Source of the DNA: Talaromyces rugulosus
Lineage: Eukaryota > Ascomycota > Eurotiomycetes > Eurotiales > Trichocomaceae
Assembly: GCF_013368755.1 (NCBI RefSeq)
Contig: NC_049562.1
Span: forward strand, 6,510,001-6,574,000
Reading direction: 5' to 3'
Length of the DNA stretch: 64,000 nucleotides
How positions within the stretch are numbered: position 1 is the stretch's first letter; each line of letters opens with the position of its first letter. Shown here piece after piece: positions 35,293 through 46,668 of the stretch. The notes under the pieces were generated by a model. The model worked only from the letters and a program-made list of their open reading frames with translations, had not been told where the DNA came from and did not search any database. The position numbers were made by a program, and so were the translations under genes.

Positions 35293-37274
35293 TTAGCTAC
35301 CAAAAATACTAGCACTGTTGTCAATGAGATAAGCAAGTGCTTCGGCGCGCCATGTATCCTTCTCGACTATCGCCAAACTAGGCTCTTCCAGATCAAACCT
35401 GTAATTGACTCCGTAGCCATCCAAGGCATCAGTGGAATTGGCTGCATATAGTGGCCATTCTGGAATGGCACTTCCACGGTAATCCTTGGTAATGCCATGA
35501 TAGTTTGGATTGAGGTCAGTAACAAACGAGATCCACATTCGACCTGTAGAACGTATCAGCCGGGACTAGAGAATTATTTTGGACCTAGGAACCTACTCAT
35601 AAGCCTGGCTAGTGATGTGAATGCCTTTCCTTGTCTAGTAAACTCGCTCCCGGAAGGATACCATGGGTACAAGTACCCATTGCCATCTTCGTTGTCAAAA
35701 ATAAGTTGAATTTCAGTAAAATGTGTTGTACCAGTGAAATTTGGAAGCCCCCCAATCGGCCACGCGGCAAAATTGTACGAGTAGACTGGGACACCATGCT
35801 TCGACCATGACTGAGCACTCAGCCTACGGCCGCGGTGAATCACTAAATCCCCCGCAAGAGTAGCGATCCGGGCGTACTGCGCTCCAAATGTTGAGTTTAG
35901 ACGACCATGATAGCTATGTGGAACACTAATAGCGGGAATATCTGGATAGAGAACTGATAAAGCAGCGAGCACCGGTTCCAGCTGAGAGGTATTTCTAACA
36001 TATCCCTCGGCTACACTCAGGAATGATGTTGTGTTTGGATAGGTGGTGGAGGGGAGTGCCCCGATATATGGAGCACCACCCACGAATTCCGTCCCTTCAT
36101 CCACATTGCTTCCGATAATTAGTGGTACCTTGAGGAACTCTCCCGACTTGACCTGCTCCGAGTTATAAGTAGGGAGGAAGTCGCCGTCATAAACCGGCGA
36201 ATACGACCCGCTCGTTTGATTAGCGGCATTTGTATAGTTGGCCACTGACACGCTGCGTAGGCAAGAAATCTGATCTGTCGCAGATGAGGAACCGGCGATA
36301 TCTACAATGTTATCCCATGTGGCTAGAGACTCGTTGGCAGTGGGAGGCTGAGCACCGAGTGGTCCTCCGCTATCGGCTATGGCAGCTCGAAAAAGGGAGT
36401 CATTACGGCCGCCAAAAGCCAAAATCTGGGAACCGACGCTCATCGCACCAGCAGACTGGCCCCATATTGTAACTTTAGATGAGTCACCGCCAAAGGCATG
36501 GATATTTTCCTATAATGTAATTAGCATCTCGGTGCATAGAATGATACACTATTTAAATTGACTATACTTGGACCCAATGTAAAGCGAGTCGTTGGTCGCG
36601 GAGACCGAGGTTAGATAGCCCTTCTTCTCGCAGTTGTGGGCTGTCTAAAAAGCCAAAGCCACCAAGACGATAGTTGATACTTGCGGCAATTATAGGCTTT
36701 CCCATGGCTACTGAATTCTTCACAATGAAAGTTAAATTATACCTAGGATCGGTATTGAGGCCTTGGACAAACCCGCCTCTTACGATTGAGTCAACTTCTG
36801 GTATTTTTTTCAGTATTTGTTTCATATGAACGTACCCGTATATCCAGACCAGGACGGGGAGCCGTTCCTTCTCATAGCCGGAAGGTCTATACACATTAAT
36901 GCTGAGGCAGTCTTCAGAAAGAGGTCGATCAAAACCAGCAATCTAGAATCAATCAGGCATTAATATTCCACCGAATGTGACAAAAAATGAAAACTTACGG
37001 AAAACTCAATACACCCTGGTCCTAGTCGTGTCGCATTGCGTGTCCCGAAAGAAGAATTTAGAGAGGCTGGCAAGGCCAGTCGAAGATCCCCTATCGGAGG
37101 TTGTGCAAATGGCATGCCAAGGAAATAATCAACATTGTAGACGTCGTTATGAACTCCAATGTAACTGCCATTTTGCACGGTCGCTACTGGCGCTGTTGGC
37201 GAATTCTGAGACGCTCTGACAAAAGGCAAGCCACTTGTCAGAGCTGTCAGAACGATGGATATGAAGGACAACAT
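35293..37274 (-). CDS. secreted carboxylesterase/lipase type B
   Basis: Five exons (36999-37274, 36836-36942, 36568-36778, 35597-36509, 35293-35543) give 585 aa. Residues 1-22 are a signal peptide. The oxyanion motif WIYGGGF is rebuilt exactly when the 57-bp intron ends at the AG at 36779-36780. The nucleophile elbow is GQSAGAM (Ser about residue 214), the acid is likely Glu in VDEGTEF, and the His is likely in THFTEIQLI. SEDCLSINVYRP and SNLGLRDQRLALHWVQENI are type-B signatures. More than ten NXT/S sites support secretion. Substrates in the family range from triglycerides and sterol esters to feruloyl or mycotoxin esters; not determined here. Tail-to-tail with the NCS1 gene, 86 bp apart. 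Confidence 0.93.
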
Positions 37275-37896
37275 CGCAAATTACATATGGTCTAAAATAA
37301 GACAATGAATTTCAAGTCCTAATGCAGTATCAACGAGGAAGATTGGTCTAGGGAACACCAACATCAGGTCTTCTCGCTACCTGGGATGTACTCTACGTTA
37401 TATACTCTCCTGATAGATGTGATCGACATCAAATTCAACCGTCTAGCTTCTGAACCGGCGGAATCCTTTGCCGTCACTCCCTGTGTCCAATATCGATTGG
37501 AACATGAATTGCGGGGCCCCACGGGGATTCGACCGAAGTACTTTTTAGTCTCATTTCTTGAGTCATGAACTGTGATTGCTGATAGAACAAGTTATGACGG
37601 CACCAAAATGCGGGTATATGATATCCGACTAGGAGGATTACTTAGCCGTAAAACAAATAACTCAATTGGCATATTGCTGTCCAGGTTCGTTGTTTTCTTC
37701 TCGTTAAAACGAGTTTTTATACCTGCGCGAACATTTCATTTGAAAGGTCTTGAAAATACGGCACATGGAGTTTCATTGCAGGAGATCAAGTACTTTTCTC
37801 AAATAATTTCCACCTGTCAGCTGATCAAATTGAGAGCTGTTTGAGTTGGCTCTCGATTTGAGTTGCTACAACCACAACTACCATTGCCACGTATGA
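37275..37896. other. intergenic region, 622 bp
   Basis: Promoter of the carboxylesterase and 3' flank of the dehydrogenase gene. Open frames within it show no recognisable product. Confidence 0.45.
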
Positions 37897-39333
37897 CTAC
37901 CTCGTCTGATTAATCCATTCTACCTTGTCACCCAGGAATTTATGAGCGCGAAGATCTCCAGAACGAGCATGACCTTCGAAATTTTCTGCTCGGGATGCCC
38001 TTCCACAAAGCCGACCTAGCCTACCGCTTGCGTCGGAGTTTTTGACCTCTTGGTAGGTGGTGGTCCGTAGGAACTTGCCTACCCAAAGTCCGCCAGTGTA
38101 CCGAGCGGCTTTGCGCGTTGGGAGAACGTGATTTGTTCCAATGCACTATTTGATGGTGTTAGTGAGACATCCGATCAGTGGCGAGAAAATAAGTGACGGG
38201 ATTACCTTGTCGCCATACGAAACACATGTGCCCTCACCAAGGAATAACGCTCCATAGTTTTTCATACATTTCAGAGCATCTCGTGGCGATTTCGTCAGAA
38301 CTTCCACATGCTCAGAAGCAATGTCGTCAGCAACTTGCCATATCTCCTCCATTGTGTCTACCACTATCACCTGTCCAAATGACTCCCAGGCAGCACCGGC
38401 GACCGGGGCAGTTGGAAGGACCTTGAGAAGGCTGTCTATATATTCGATTGTCTTCTGCCCAACACTTTCGGAGGTGGTGAGAAGAATTGCAGGCGAATCT
38501 GGTCCATGCTCAGCCTGTGACAAAAGATCAACTGCACATGTATAAGGATCGGCCTCTTCGTCGGCAATAACTAGGATTTCTGTAGGTCCGGCAAAGAGAT
38601 CAATGCCCACCTGACCGAATAATTGTCGCTTTGCCTCTGCCACGAAAGCATTTCCAGGACCTGCAAGAAAGTCCACTGGAGCAATCGATTCTGTACCCAG
38701 AGCCATGGCTCCAATGGCCTGAACACCGCCTAGTAAATAAATCTCGTCTGCACCTGCCAGATGAATGGCCGCAATCGTTGCATTTGGTACCGCCCCAGCT
38801 GATGGAGGAGTGCACGCTGTAACATGGGGAACACCGGCAACTTTGGCGGTCAAAATAGTCATGTGCGCACTTGCTAGGAGAGGGTAGCGCCCTCCAGGAA
38901 TATAGCTAGCATTGGAGGGTCAGATCCACAAAGGGGTTATGAGATTTCACCGGCTTGAAAGAATAACTTACGCTCCCACTCTGTTAATGGGTGTGTTCTT
39001 CTGACCCAAGAACACACCTGGTTCAATTTCTAGCTCAAACTCACGAAGCGAGTCCCGCTGGGCCTCGGCAAATTTACGAATATTCTGCTGGGCGGTTTTG
39101 ATGTCGTCAATAGTTTGACTCGGCACTGCAGCGATCGCGGCATCAATCTGATCCTGCGATAGTTTGAAAGAAGCCGGCGACCAGTGATCAAACTGTGCCG
39201 AGTACTTTCCTACTGCCTGATCGCCGTCAGCTTTAATATCGTCTAGGACTTTCTTCACAGTTCCTGCGACATCGACGGATGTGCCGTTACTAATCGCCTT
39301 GTTCGCGGGGCCTTTTAGATGTTTGAGAGTCAT
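37897..39333 (-). CDS. stand-alone histidinol-dehydrogenase-like NAD-dependent zinc dehydrogenase
   Basis: Three exons (38972-39333, 38206-38905, 37897-38145) give 436 aa, the length of bacterial HDH. The core holds [31 protein letters not shown], the zinc-ligand pair Gln/His in [10 protein letters not shown], the catalytic pair Glu-His in [12 protein letters not shown], and [13 protein letters not shown] with the third ligand Asp. The end has [14 protein letters not shown] with a possible fourth ligand His. Fungi normally make histidine with a trifunctional HIS4-type protein, so this separate gene probably has another alcohol substrate. The [13 protein letters not shown] segment resembles, from memory, HDH-like sulfopropanediol 3-dehydrogenases (HpsN). 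Cytosolic; no signal peptide. Substrate assignment is inference. Confidence 0.9.
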
Positions 39334-39916
39334 TATAGCGTGTGGACAATGATGTACTTTCCGTAGGTGGAAGGATCAAGGCAGGAAACATTCAACATAT
39401 AGCTGTCAGATCGTCATCGACTGGTTGCTAATCTCACAATCGGAACAAAGTCCAGCTATACTATGGTGTTCGGGCAGATTTCCGACCCCGCCACGGTTGT
39501 AGTAGTAGTACATTTTATTCGCTAGAATTCCGTGAACTGCGGGGAGAACCTACCAGTGCTCAACGGATATGTGGAGGAGGTGGAGCCGGTCCTGTGTAAA
39601 CAAGTTGTTCCATGTCCGAGAATCATTGTATTGTTAAGAAACAATATCGGGGAACTTCCGAGAGAGTTCGGCGAATGAACCCGGAAGTGCTCTGATGACT
39701 CTTTAAATATCGGGAAATTACATCCGTAACTGTATGCTAATAACTGCACGTGCGAATGGCCTGGGTTTACTGTTCCTCGGACAAAGTTTGATCGTACACC
39801 GAAACTGTCTGATTATCAATATGCACAAATAAACAGTAATCACAGTTCAATTTCTTGTTTATTAATGATACAAGAACATAGATGGCTTTGTTGGCAAATA
39901 GCCAGACAAACAAGCC
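39334..39916. other. intergenic region, 583 bp
   Basis: Promoter of the dehydrogenase gene and 3' flank of the alpha/beta-hydrolase. No feature beyond AT-rich stretches seen. Confidence 0.45.
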
Positions 39917-40696
39917 TCATTCCTCAACTACTACACGACGAATTGCGTCAGCCAACCGGTTTGGCACACTGAAAAAGGGGCTGTGAGAGGCATCGACCTT
40001 TTCTGTTCGAATTGGATATCCGCTGGCAGTGTTTTCAACCATGGTTTTCTGAACAGATATTGGAACGGCGGCGTCTTTCAGGCAATAAAGATAAGTGCTC
40101 GGCACGACCTTCCATGCCGCATAAGTGCATTTTGAATAGAATGTTTGGTAACTATGCGGCCTCAGCTGAGCGACTGCTCTGCAAGACGCATCGTCTGACA
40201 TGTCATTGTAAAATGTCTCTACGGGCGTGGAAGGGTTAACCTCGAGGCGATCTTGTGTTACGTCGTACCATGGGAGGTCTCGACCGCCCATGGTGCTAAA
40301 AAGGGAGTGTCCTTCGTCGATTAGAAATGAGCAACAGAAGAAAAGGTGTACCACCCCGCCCTGTTCGCTGTTCTTCTGCCGAGTTTCATAATCGAGGCCT
40401 TTGATGGCTTCGCTGGATGGTATCCCACCATATGAATGTGCTACCAACACAACATTCAGACCAGCGTCAACCGCGCGGAGTATATGTGATCGTATGACCT
40501 CTACATCGCCGCCAAAACCGGATAGGTGTGTCTGTGGACCAACAGAGGCTAGATAAACTTTATCTGTGCTGTGGCCAGATTTACCGAGATTCTCAATAAC
40601 GGTGTCGAAGCAATCTGGGCTGTGCCAAGCACCTGGAACAAAGATGATCACAGTAGCTGGTGCCATCGCAGAAACTAATTTCAGTGATGCATGCAA
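39917..40696 (-). CDS. alpha/beta-hydrolase (salicylate-esterase-like fold)
   Basis: Intronless, 259 aa (or 249 aa from the second ATG, MAPATV). IIFVPGAWHSPDCF gives the oxyanion loop, VVLVAHSYGGIPSS the nucleophile Ser in AHSYGG, YLYCLKDAAVP the acid Asp region and DASHSPFFSVP the catalytic His. This matches the fungal family of small cytosolic hydrolases related to AB_hydrolase-6 esterases. No signal peptide is evident. Substrate unknown. It is on the same strand as the dehydrogenase gene, so a joint pathway is possible but not shown. Confidence 0.88.
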   Translation of the reverse strand: MHASLKLVSAMAPATVIIFVPGAWHSPDCFDTVIENLGKSGHSTDKVYLASVGPQTHLSGFGGDVEVIRSHILRAVDAGLNVVLVAHSYGGIPSSEAIKGLDYETRQKNSEQGGVVHLFFCCSFLIDEGHSLFSTMGGRDLPWYDVTQDRLEVNPSTPVETFYNDMSDDASCRAVAQLRPHSYQTFYSKCTYAAWKVVPSTYLYCLKDAAVPISVQKTMVENTASGYPIRTEKVDASHSPFFSVPNRLADAIRRVVVEE

Positions 40697-41526
40697 TTTG
40701 CAAACAAGCAGTATTTATAAGCCTTCCTTGAAGAAGTGGTCGTAAGCAAGGTGAGTAACCTCGGAGTAACCGGACTGGTGGTGAACACTATGTGCGCAGA
40801 ATAGCAAGCAATGTATGGATAGAATAAACGGCCCTCATATTATCCCTTCGAAGTGATCAGTTGTAGCCAAGTTCAAACCCCCACTATAAAATCCGATGTG
40901 TCGTCGTGTTGTGGCCCATATTCCGTATTATTGGCTCAGGCTGGAATCCCTTGCATAGTGTTGAACTGAGTCACCATGAATGGCAACTAATTATTTGCAA
41001 ATGGTCCACATTCGAGAAAGCACGACCAGCCATTCAGCTTGTTCATCACACATAGGTAATGACAGAAAATCGAAACGAATTGGTCCTTTTTAATTCCCAC
41101 TTTCAACGCAGCTGCCAATTACTTTCCTTGTTACTATGCAGTAGGGCATATATTTGTAGAATTTGTATTTAAAAAGAACACCAGGGCGATAAGCAAGTCT
41201 GATAGGTATCTAGTGGCAATGCGATGAATCCCACACGTATATGATCAGTCTCGCATATAAATAAGGGGTATTTCATATACTCGACGTCTATGGCTTTAGT
41301 AGAAGCTTATTGATGTGGAGACCATTCCGATATCGCTAGTCTGTTGTTCTTGGTTGAATAGCAACTAATCTATTTACACATAGAGCCCAATAGTGGTTGT
41401 TGAGCAATACAAAGAATGTCATATAAATCATATGTAGTGAAGTCCAGCATCCTTCAATAATGTCCTCGCGACTCGAAAATAAGCGAGAGAAAGAGTCATC
41501 CGCATAAACTATCAAGAAGGAAAAAT
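40697..41526. other. intergenic region, 830 bp
   Basis: Promoter of the hydrolase and 3' flank of the GH16 gene. AT-rich, no gene recognised. Confidence 0.45.
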
Positions 41527-42659
41527 CTAGCTGCTCTTGTAGACTTTGAGTGAGTTGATACGCCAGTAAGTTTCGTCAAAGGCAGTAGGGTTGTTCTGCA
41601 CAAAGTCGTTGCAGGTGCTTGCTTTGCCAGTGCAGCCACTGGAGCTCCACACACTGCCAGCCCAGTCACCACAGAAAGTGATATCGAATACCTTTACGGA
41701 AAACTGATATTAGCAAAGAGCGCATATGAGAAAGAATAATAACAAGTTAGACTTACAATCTGCTGGGCGCCGAAGTGAGAATCGATATTGCAATTGCCCT
41801 CAAAGAGTGCAGCAGGTGTGCCCCAGCCACTAGGGTTGGGACTTCCGCTGGTAATATCAGAGGGAACACTGCCTCGAGGGAAGAAGAATGTTCGAATGTA
41901 GCTGCCTGTCCACTCCATTGCGTATACACCACCACCGGCACTGTTAAATCCCGATCCGTAGGAGGATGAGGACGCCGAGTTAATGCCGCAGCCTGCATTG
42001 CTGCTCTGACCAGCTGCATTCACATAGCAGTTGGAAGTCGACAGGCTTCCTGAGAAACCAGAATTATTAATAGAGCAACCATCACTAGTGTGAAGGGTCA
42101 TGGCATCATTGGTTTGTAGGTTGACCCCTTCGATGATGTCGATTTCGCCGTTATTGGGCCAATCGGATCCGACCGTCCAGCTATAATGCCATGATTAATC
42201 GATGGGTTGATAGGAAAATGTGGAAGGACGGATGACATACAAAGCAGGCCAGGTACCACATACGGAGCCTGGCATATGGGCAAGGTCCAGAATGAATAGG
42301 CCATGGGTGTAGCTCGCGGTGCTGGTCAGGCGAACACTTTTACGACCACTACCGGAAGCGACATTGGTTTTGTCGACCCCAATATAGGTAGAGCCATCGC
42401 TTTCGGCAGCGATAAGGCCACCGCTCTGAGCAGTACTCTTATCGACAAATGTCACATATCCATTAGTAGGATCGGTGGCCTGTTAAAGTTAGAGCATATT
42501 CTTTCTATTATAAGACGCGCCGAGGGTCTCAAGTACAGTGTAAAAGGTGAACTTGTTGAAAAAGTCCAAGCCAGTTGGATAAGAATCACTCAAAGTATAG
42601 GCAGCACTTCCGGCCTTGGCTAGAGCTGTAAGGCCATAGAGGAACCCTGAAGAACGCAT
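41527..42659 (-). CDS. secreted GH16 endo-1,3(4)-beta-glucanase
   Basis: Four exons (42537-42659, 42241-42479, 41757-42180, 41527-41691) give 316 aa. Residues 1-20 are a signal peptide. The GH16 catalytic motif is restored across the second intron as WPNNGEIDIIEGVN, with the nucleophile Glu and acid/base Glu in EIDIIE near residue 140. GTWPAFWTVG precedes it and many Cys residues (disulphides) follow it. The C-terminal block FDITFCGDWAGSVW and CNDFVQNNP is typical of the fungal mixed-linkage glucanase subgroup. It cleaves beta-1,3 and/or beta-1,3-1,4 glucan outside the cell. There is no glucan-binding or GPI signal. Confidence 0.94.
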
Positions 42660-43810
42660 CGCGGGGGCAATATCTTGTCAGTTCGGTATGGAAAGAACTG
42701 TGACTAGCGTTGTGAGACTATTTAAAGACAGATGATGGTCAAAATCAAAATCGGCGGCATTTTGGGTAGATTTATATCGCTGCAATAGATCATATCATGC
42801 ACAATTTCATTCTTCACGGAGCACAAAGGTATCATCTTGACACGGCACATTCATACCAGCATGACACGAAAAGGCGGGACGAAATCGAGATTTACTATCA
42901 TACTCTGTCAAAGCCAGCAGTCATTGGTAATCACAAGATGGAGACATATATCAACGCGGGACAACAGAGCCTATAAGATACGGGGTATATCTCCGAGCCA
43001 AAATAGTATGACCCTAGGTTTTCCAGATAGAACTGCTGCTGTTGATCCGATAGGTACGTAAGCACCCAGAAGACCAAACGTTTGATCAGAAGAGATCGAT
43101 AACGAGGAAAACGTCACTTCCATCATCCACCTAGAGACTGCGCTTGACGTGCAAAAGACCATAATTAAAGGGTTGTTGTATTCGTCACCAGTCCAAGGTC
43201 ATGGCAGAAAGAAATCCTTCATATATAGAATGACCACCAACACGTGGAGGTAGATATAAGTGCCCAGAGGCGAACACGGCATACCAACGCTTGTTAATGT
43301 AGTTTATTTGATGCATTCGATGTGCCAACATGAAACGACAAGTCTTCTGAGGGCGTCATCATCAGATGCCCTCGGGTTACATCCCGACGGGTAAGGCTAA
43401 ACACATATGAAGAACCAACCAGGGGAATTTTTCTTTTAGAAACAAGCACCATTCGATAATCTTGAAGTCCCGGGAATTCAAAGTGGGCTGTGGCTTGTGG
43501 CTGTTAGTATTATTTGCTGTGTTGTCGTTGTATTCTCGTGATCGACGGCGGACAGCGTGAAAGTCTCACCTGCGGGGCGCGTGTGGTCTGACAACGGCCA
43601 CGCGGGAACACGCCGTCACTTGATTCATCTTTCTCCCCACTGCGAATATTTGCAGGCTTAAATAATGTGATATTTATCGTTGGAGAAACCCCCCTGCAGA
43701 GAGGGTCTCCCGGGAAATTTCAACCGATAACTCTATTTTTTATTCCATGTATATTTTCGGCAATTCTCGGGCGCTAAAAAGGAGGGCAATGTATAATTCT
43801 CAACCCGGGT

Positions 43811-43904
43811 TGGGGTAATGGTAACGCCTGAGATGCGACCTTACCGCAAGTGGTATGGCCCTTGTGGGCTCCAGGAAATCTGGGTTCGACTCCCAGGCTC
43901 GGCG
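43811..43904 (+). ncRNA. Pol III-like element: degenerate tRNA or tRNA-derived SINE
   Basis: An A-box-like TGGGGTAATGG lies at 43811-43821 and a perfect B box GGTTCGACTCC at 43883-43893. The B box sits in an intact T arm (stem CTGGG/CCCAG, 7-base loop TTCGACT at 43880-43896). A T5 run at 43953-43957 and further T runs follow as possible terminators. The A-to-B gap is 61 bases, longer than in an intronless class I tRNA. I could not form an acceptor stem between the 5' side (CCCGGGT) and 3' side (GCTCGGC), nor an anticodon loop with U33. So this is not a normal tRNA. Confidence 0.55.
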
Positions 43905-43951
43905 TAAGATTATACTAAAATAGATAATAGTTAAAAAAGTCTAAAAGTTTT

Positions 43952-43968
43952 ATTTTTCTTTTTCTTTT
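43952..43968 (+). terminator. possible Pol III terminator T runs
   Basis: Three T-runs of 5 separated by single C residues about 60 bp after the B box. T5 stops RNA polymerase III in fungi. This only matters if the upstream element is transcribed. Confidence 0.35.
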
Positions 43969-44839
43969 TCAGTCTGAGAAGAAAGACCTAGCAATGTTGT
44001 GTATGGCCTGGTGTGTCCCGAGGTTTTATTGATAAGCTGGGTGCCGAGTTGATTTCCTCCCCTCACAGCCCAAGAACACTATGCCTGGGTATCCTCGACT
44101 TTCAACGTCATATACAAACGGCGATGTCATCTTTTGCTTTTAATGGAACAAAGACCCGGTCCTTAATCAATAACAGGACTATGTATCAGCTTGCTTTCCG
44201 AGGATTCCTTTTTATCCATGCAAAGAAAGTTTCGAGACCTCCACGGTTGACATCTCGAACTTTTTGGTATATAACCATGAGTAAATCAGGCTCTTAATTA
44301 TCAGTAATAATCAACTGATAATAATAAAATCGATGTTATTTAATTTTCCCATGTTTTCCTAGTTTGCGTACTTTGTACACTTTGTGCATCCTGCAAGCGG
44401 CAAGGAATCCCATTACTATCTTAGTTGAAAAGTGTTAACCGGAAGTGAGTATTATTATGCGTTAAGATGAGATATATAAAGCATAATAATGATAATATTA
44501 ATCCCCCGATAACGAAAGAAACGATGCAAAGTAGAGGCCCGGGGGCAAAAAATGGCTGCCGGGCAAGTTACATGCTTAAAAGGATCGACAGGCACGCCAG
44601 CTAGAGTTGCAACCATTGCTGACCTGGCCAGTAATGGCGCCCACTTGCTGAGAAGATTAGCGTCAGGTCTGCCTGCAAAAGGCGGAATAAAATTACGGGG
44701 TCGTGCCTTCGCGTGGTTACATTGTTTATTCCCTAGTGAAAATCTTGAACATAGCCTATAATGACCCTCAGCTATAAATAAGAAGGCTCGCATAAAATCC
44801 ACGAAGTCCAACGCGAACCCAACGCATAGAACAAGCAAA

Positions 44840-45441
44840 ATGAAGGGTTTTCTTTCGCTTGCCGCTCTGGCAGCCACTTGTGCAACTGCTGGTAAGTTTG
44901 CGCCTTGTTATTTTATTTTATTTTTTTGGAAATTGTGATCGTAAAACTGACACAGTCCGTCCTTACAGCCGCGGATGTACCTGCCCAGTTCACCCTCGTC
45001 ATCGCAGCATCCGACTCCAGCATAAACGGATTGGCTGTTGTTGATACAAACAACAATGAAATCGACATCGAAGGAGTTCTCCAGCCTAATTTAGGCAATG
45101 GAGACCCAACTGTCTTCTACTTTGACTCGGCGACCGGTCATCTCGCGACAAACTCGACCCTCACCGGCGCCGAGCGCTTCGGTTATACCCTTTACTCCAA
45201 CTTCACAAGCAGCCTACGCTTCAACGATGGCGACAACATCAGTGGTGACGTCGGTTACCCCACGTTTACTGTTGGGGATGACGGCTTATTGAGTGCCGGT
45301 GGCAATTTGACCTGGGCCTGGTGCCCAGATGACTTCAACGTTGGTGATGGTTGGTATTTGCCGGGAAGTGTCACACTGGGCAGCATTGCTAAGGGCTGTG
45401 AGAAAATTGATGGATTGACGGCTGTCGCAGCCTCGTCTTAA
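44840..45441 (+). CDS. small secreted protein, PhiA-like (copy B)
   Basis: Two exons (44840-44891, 44969-45441; 77-bp intron in the signal-peptide codons) give 174 aa. Signal peptide MKGFLSLAALAATCATA. The mature protein has 4-5 NXT/S sites and ends in LTWAWCPDDF ... GCEKIDGLTAV, the same W-x-WCP and GCE arrangement as the protein at 15389. The intron lies at the same place, just after the signal peptide, so the two are likely paralogues. No catalytic motif is seen; wall-associated or secreted antigen-like roles are guesses. Convergent with the chitosanase gene. Confidence 0.78.
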
Positions 45442-45653
45442 TTTGATCTCTAGGCTTCATGATATGTGGAACTTGCTGCTTTTTCTCTGTTGAAAAGCGA
45501 AGATATAGACCGACGCAACAACACCAGTAACATTATGTTCCATTGTTAAACAGAAATACATGTGTCTACCTATGGTACATCCAGAATACCAACCCCTAGA
45601 ACTTCCCCACGCTTGTATTGTCTTATAAATGACATAAAAAGGCCTTTGTCCAC

Positions 45654-46668
45654 TCAGAAGTGTTCGTTATGCGACCTAGACGTATTCTTCAAGTTTTTTT
45701 CGAGGGCCGTCATCAACTTGTCTCCAACAGATCTCAACTGCGTAAAATCCGTGATATATTTTGAATTCATGGCGCTATCGGAAAGAATGGACTCTTGGCC
45801 AACGAAGACAATGTCTGGTAAGACAGTTAGTAAATCATAACAAACTACATAAATAATACAGATAGGCCACAACTCACAGCTAACATCCAGTGCGTCATGT
45901 CCGTTGTTTCCGTTGAGGTCCTCATCTGGAAAGCAGGTGCGTGCCATAAGCCAAGATGCCTCCCCAATGTCTTCTGGTGAGTCGCCGTCAGAGTCGCCGT
46001 AGATGCCGTAAAACATCTTGTTGTTGCTATGGTATGGATGGTTAGAATATGGCGTGGAAGGAGAACAGTGTAACTATTAGCTCACCAAATCACTGCAGCC
46101 AGGTTATTTCCAGGAAGTACGTCGGAGTAAGCCTTTTGGAAATGTTCAGGTATCACAACCCAAGGGACTTCGTAAGCAGCCAGCTCTCCGTTGTCGGTTG
46201 CATCTTCGCCGTCGGGATTTCCCTATTTTGAGTCAGTCAACATGAACAGCTCCTTAATGATTTAGGTATTCAAGCAATACCTTGCACTTGTGGTCTATTC
46301 CGTCGCAATCCACATTCATGTTAGACACAAAAACAATGGCGGCACCCTGTATGAAGATTTACGTTAGGAGTCTCTTTTTCAATGCCCGGGTTAAATGATC
46401 TCACCGTAGGAAGACTCATGTAATCATTGTGAATGGTGACTTTTGTAGCTGCACCATTCACATCGTAGACGGCAGATTTGGGTACACCAGTTGCTTGCGC
46501 CACAGCAGTCTTTATCGCTTGAACATTAATTGTTGATGCAGCGGAAAAGAAACTTGCTGGTGGTCCTGCGGAAGGCTTGTTGTAAGATGGACCACTGACA
46601 GTTTGCCCAAACACAGCTTGTGTGAAGAACAAACCAGCGAAGAGAGTATAAATTAAAGGGTTGGACAT
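45654..46668 (-). CDS. secreted GH75 chitosanase
   Basis: Five exons (46405-46668, 46281-46346, 46086-46222, 45878-46026, 45654-45814) give 258 aa. Residues 1-21 form a signal peptide. GH75 marks: VDCDGIDHKCKGNPDGED, ELAAYEVPWVVIPEHF, the CNNKMFYGIYGDSDGDSP block rebuilt across an intron, and EASWLMARTCFP with EDLNGNNGHDALDVSYIVFVG. The catalytic Asp and Glu of the family lie in the YGDSDGD and GEASW stretches. It hydrolyses chitosan endo-wise outside the cell. The start at 46668 is the first ATG; six upstream codons in frame begin with GTG. The C-terminal tail is slightly long and Asn/Ser rich. Confidence 0.95.

Larger units (their letters stand above)
42660..44839. other. intergenic region, 2.2 kb
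   Basis: No protein gene accepted. The left part is the GH16 promoter, and the right part is the promoter of a small secreted protein. A Pol III-like element lies at 43811-43904. Confidence 0.5.

Noticed and set aside
43811..43904. functional tRNA gene
   Set aside because: No acceptor pairing, no U33-containing anticodon loop and too long an A-B distance; reported as a tRNA-like element instead.
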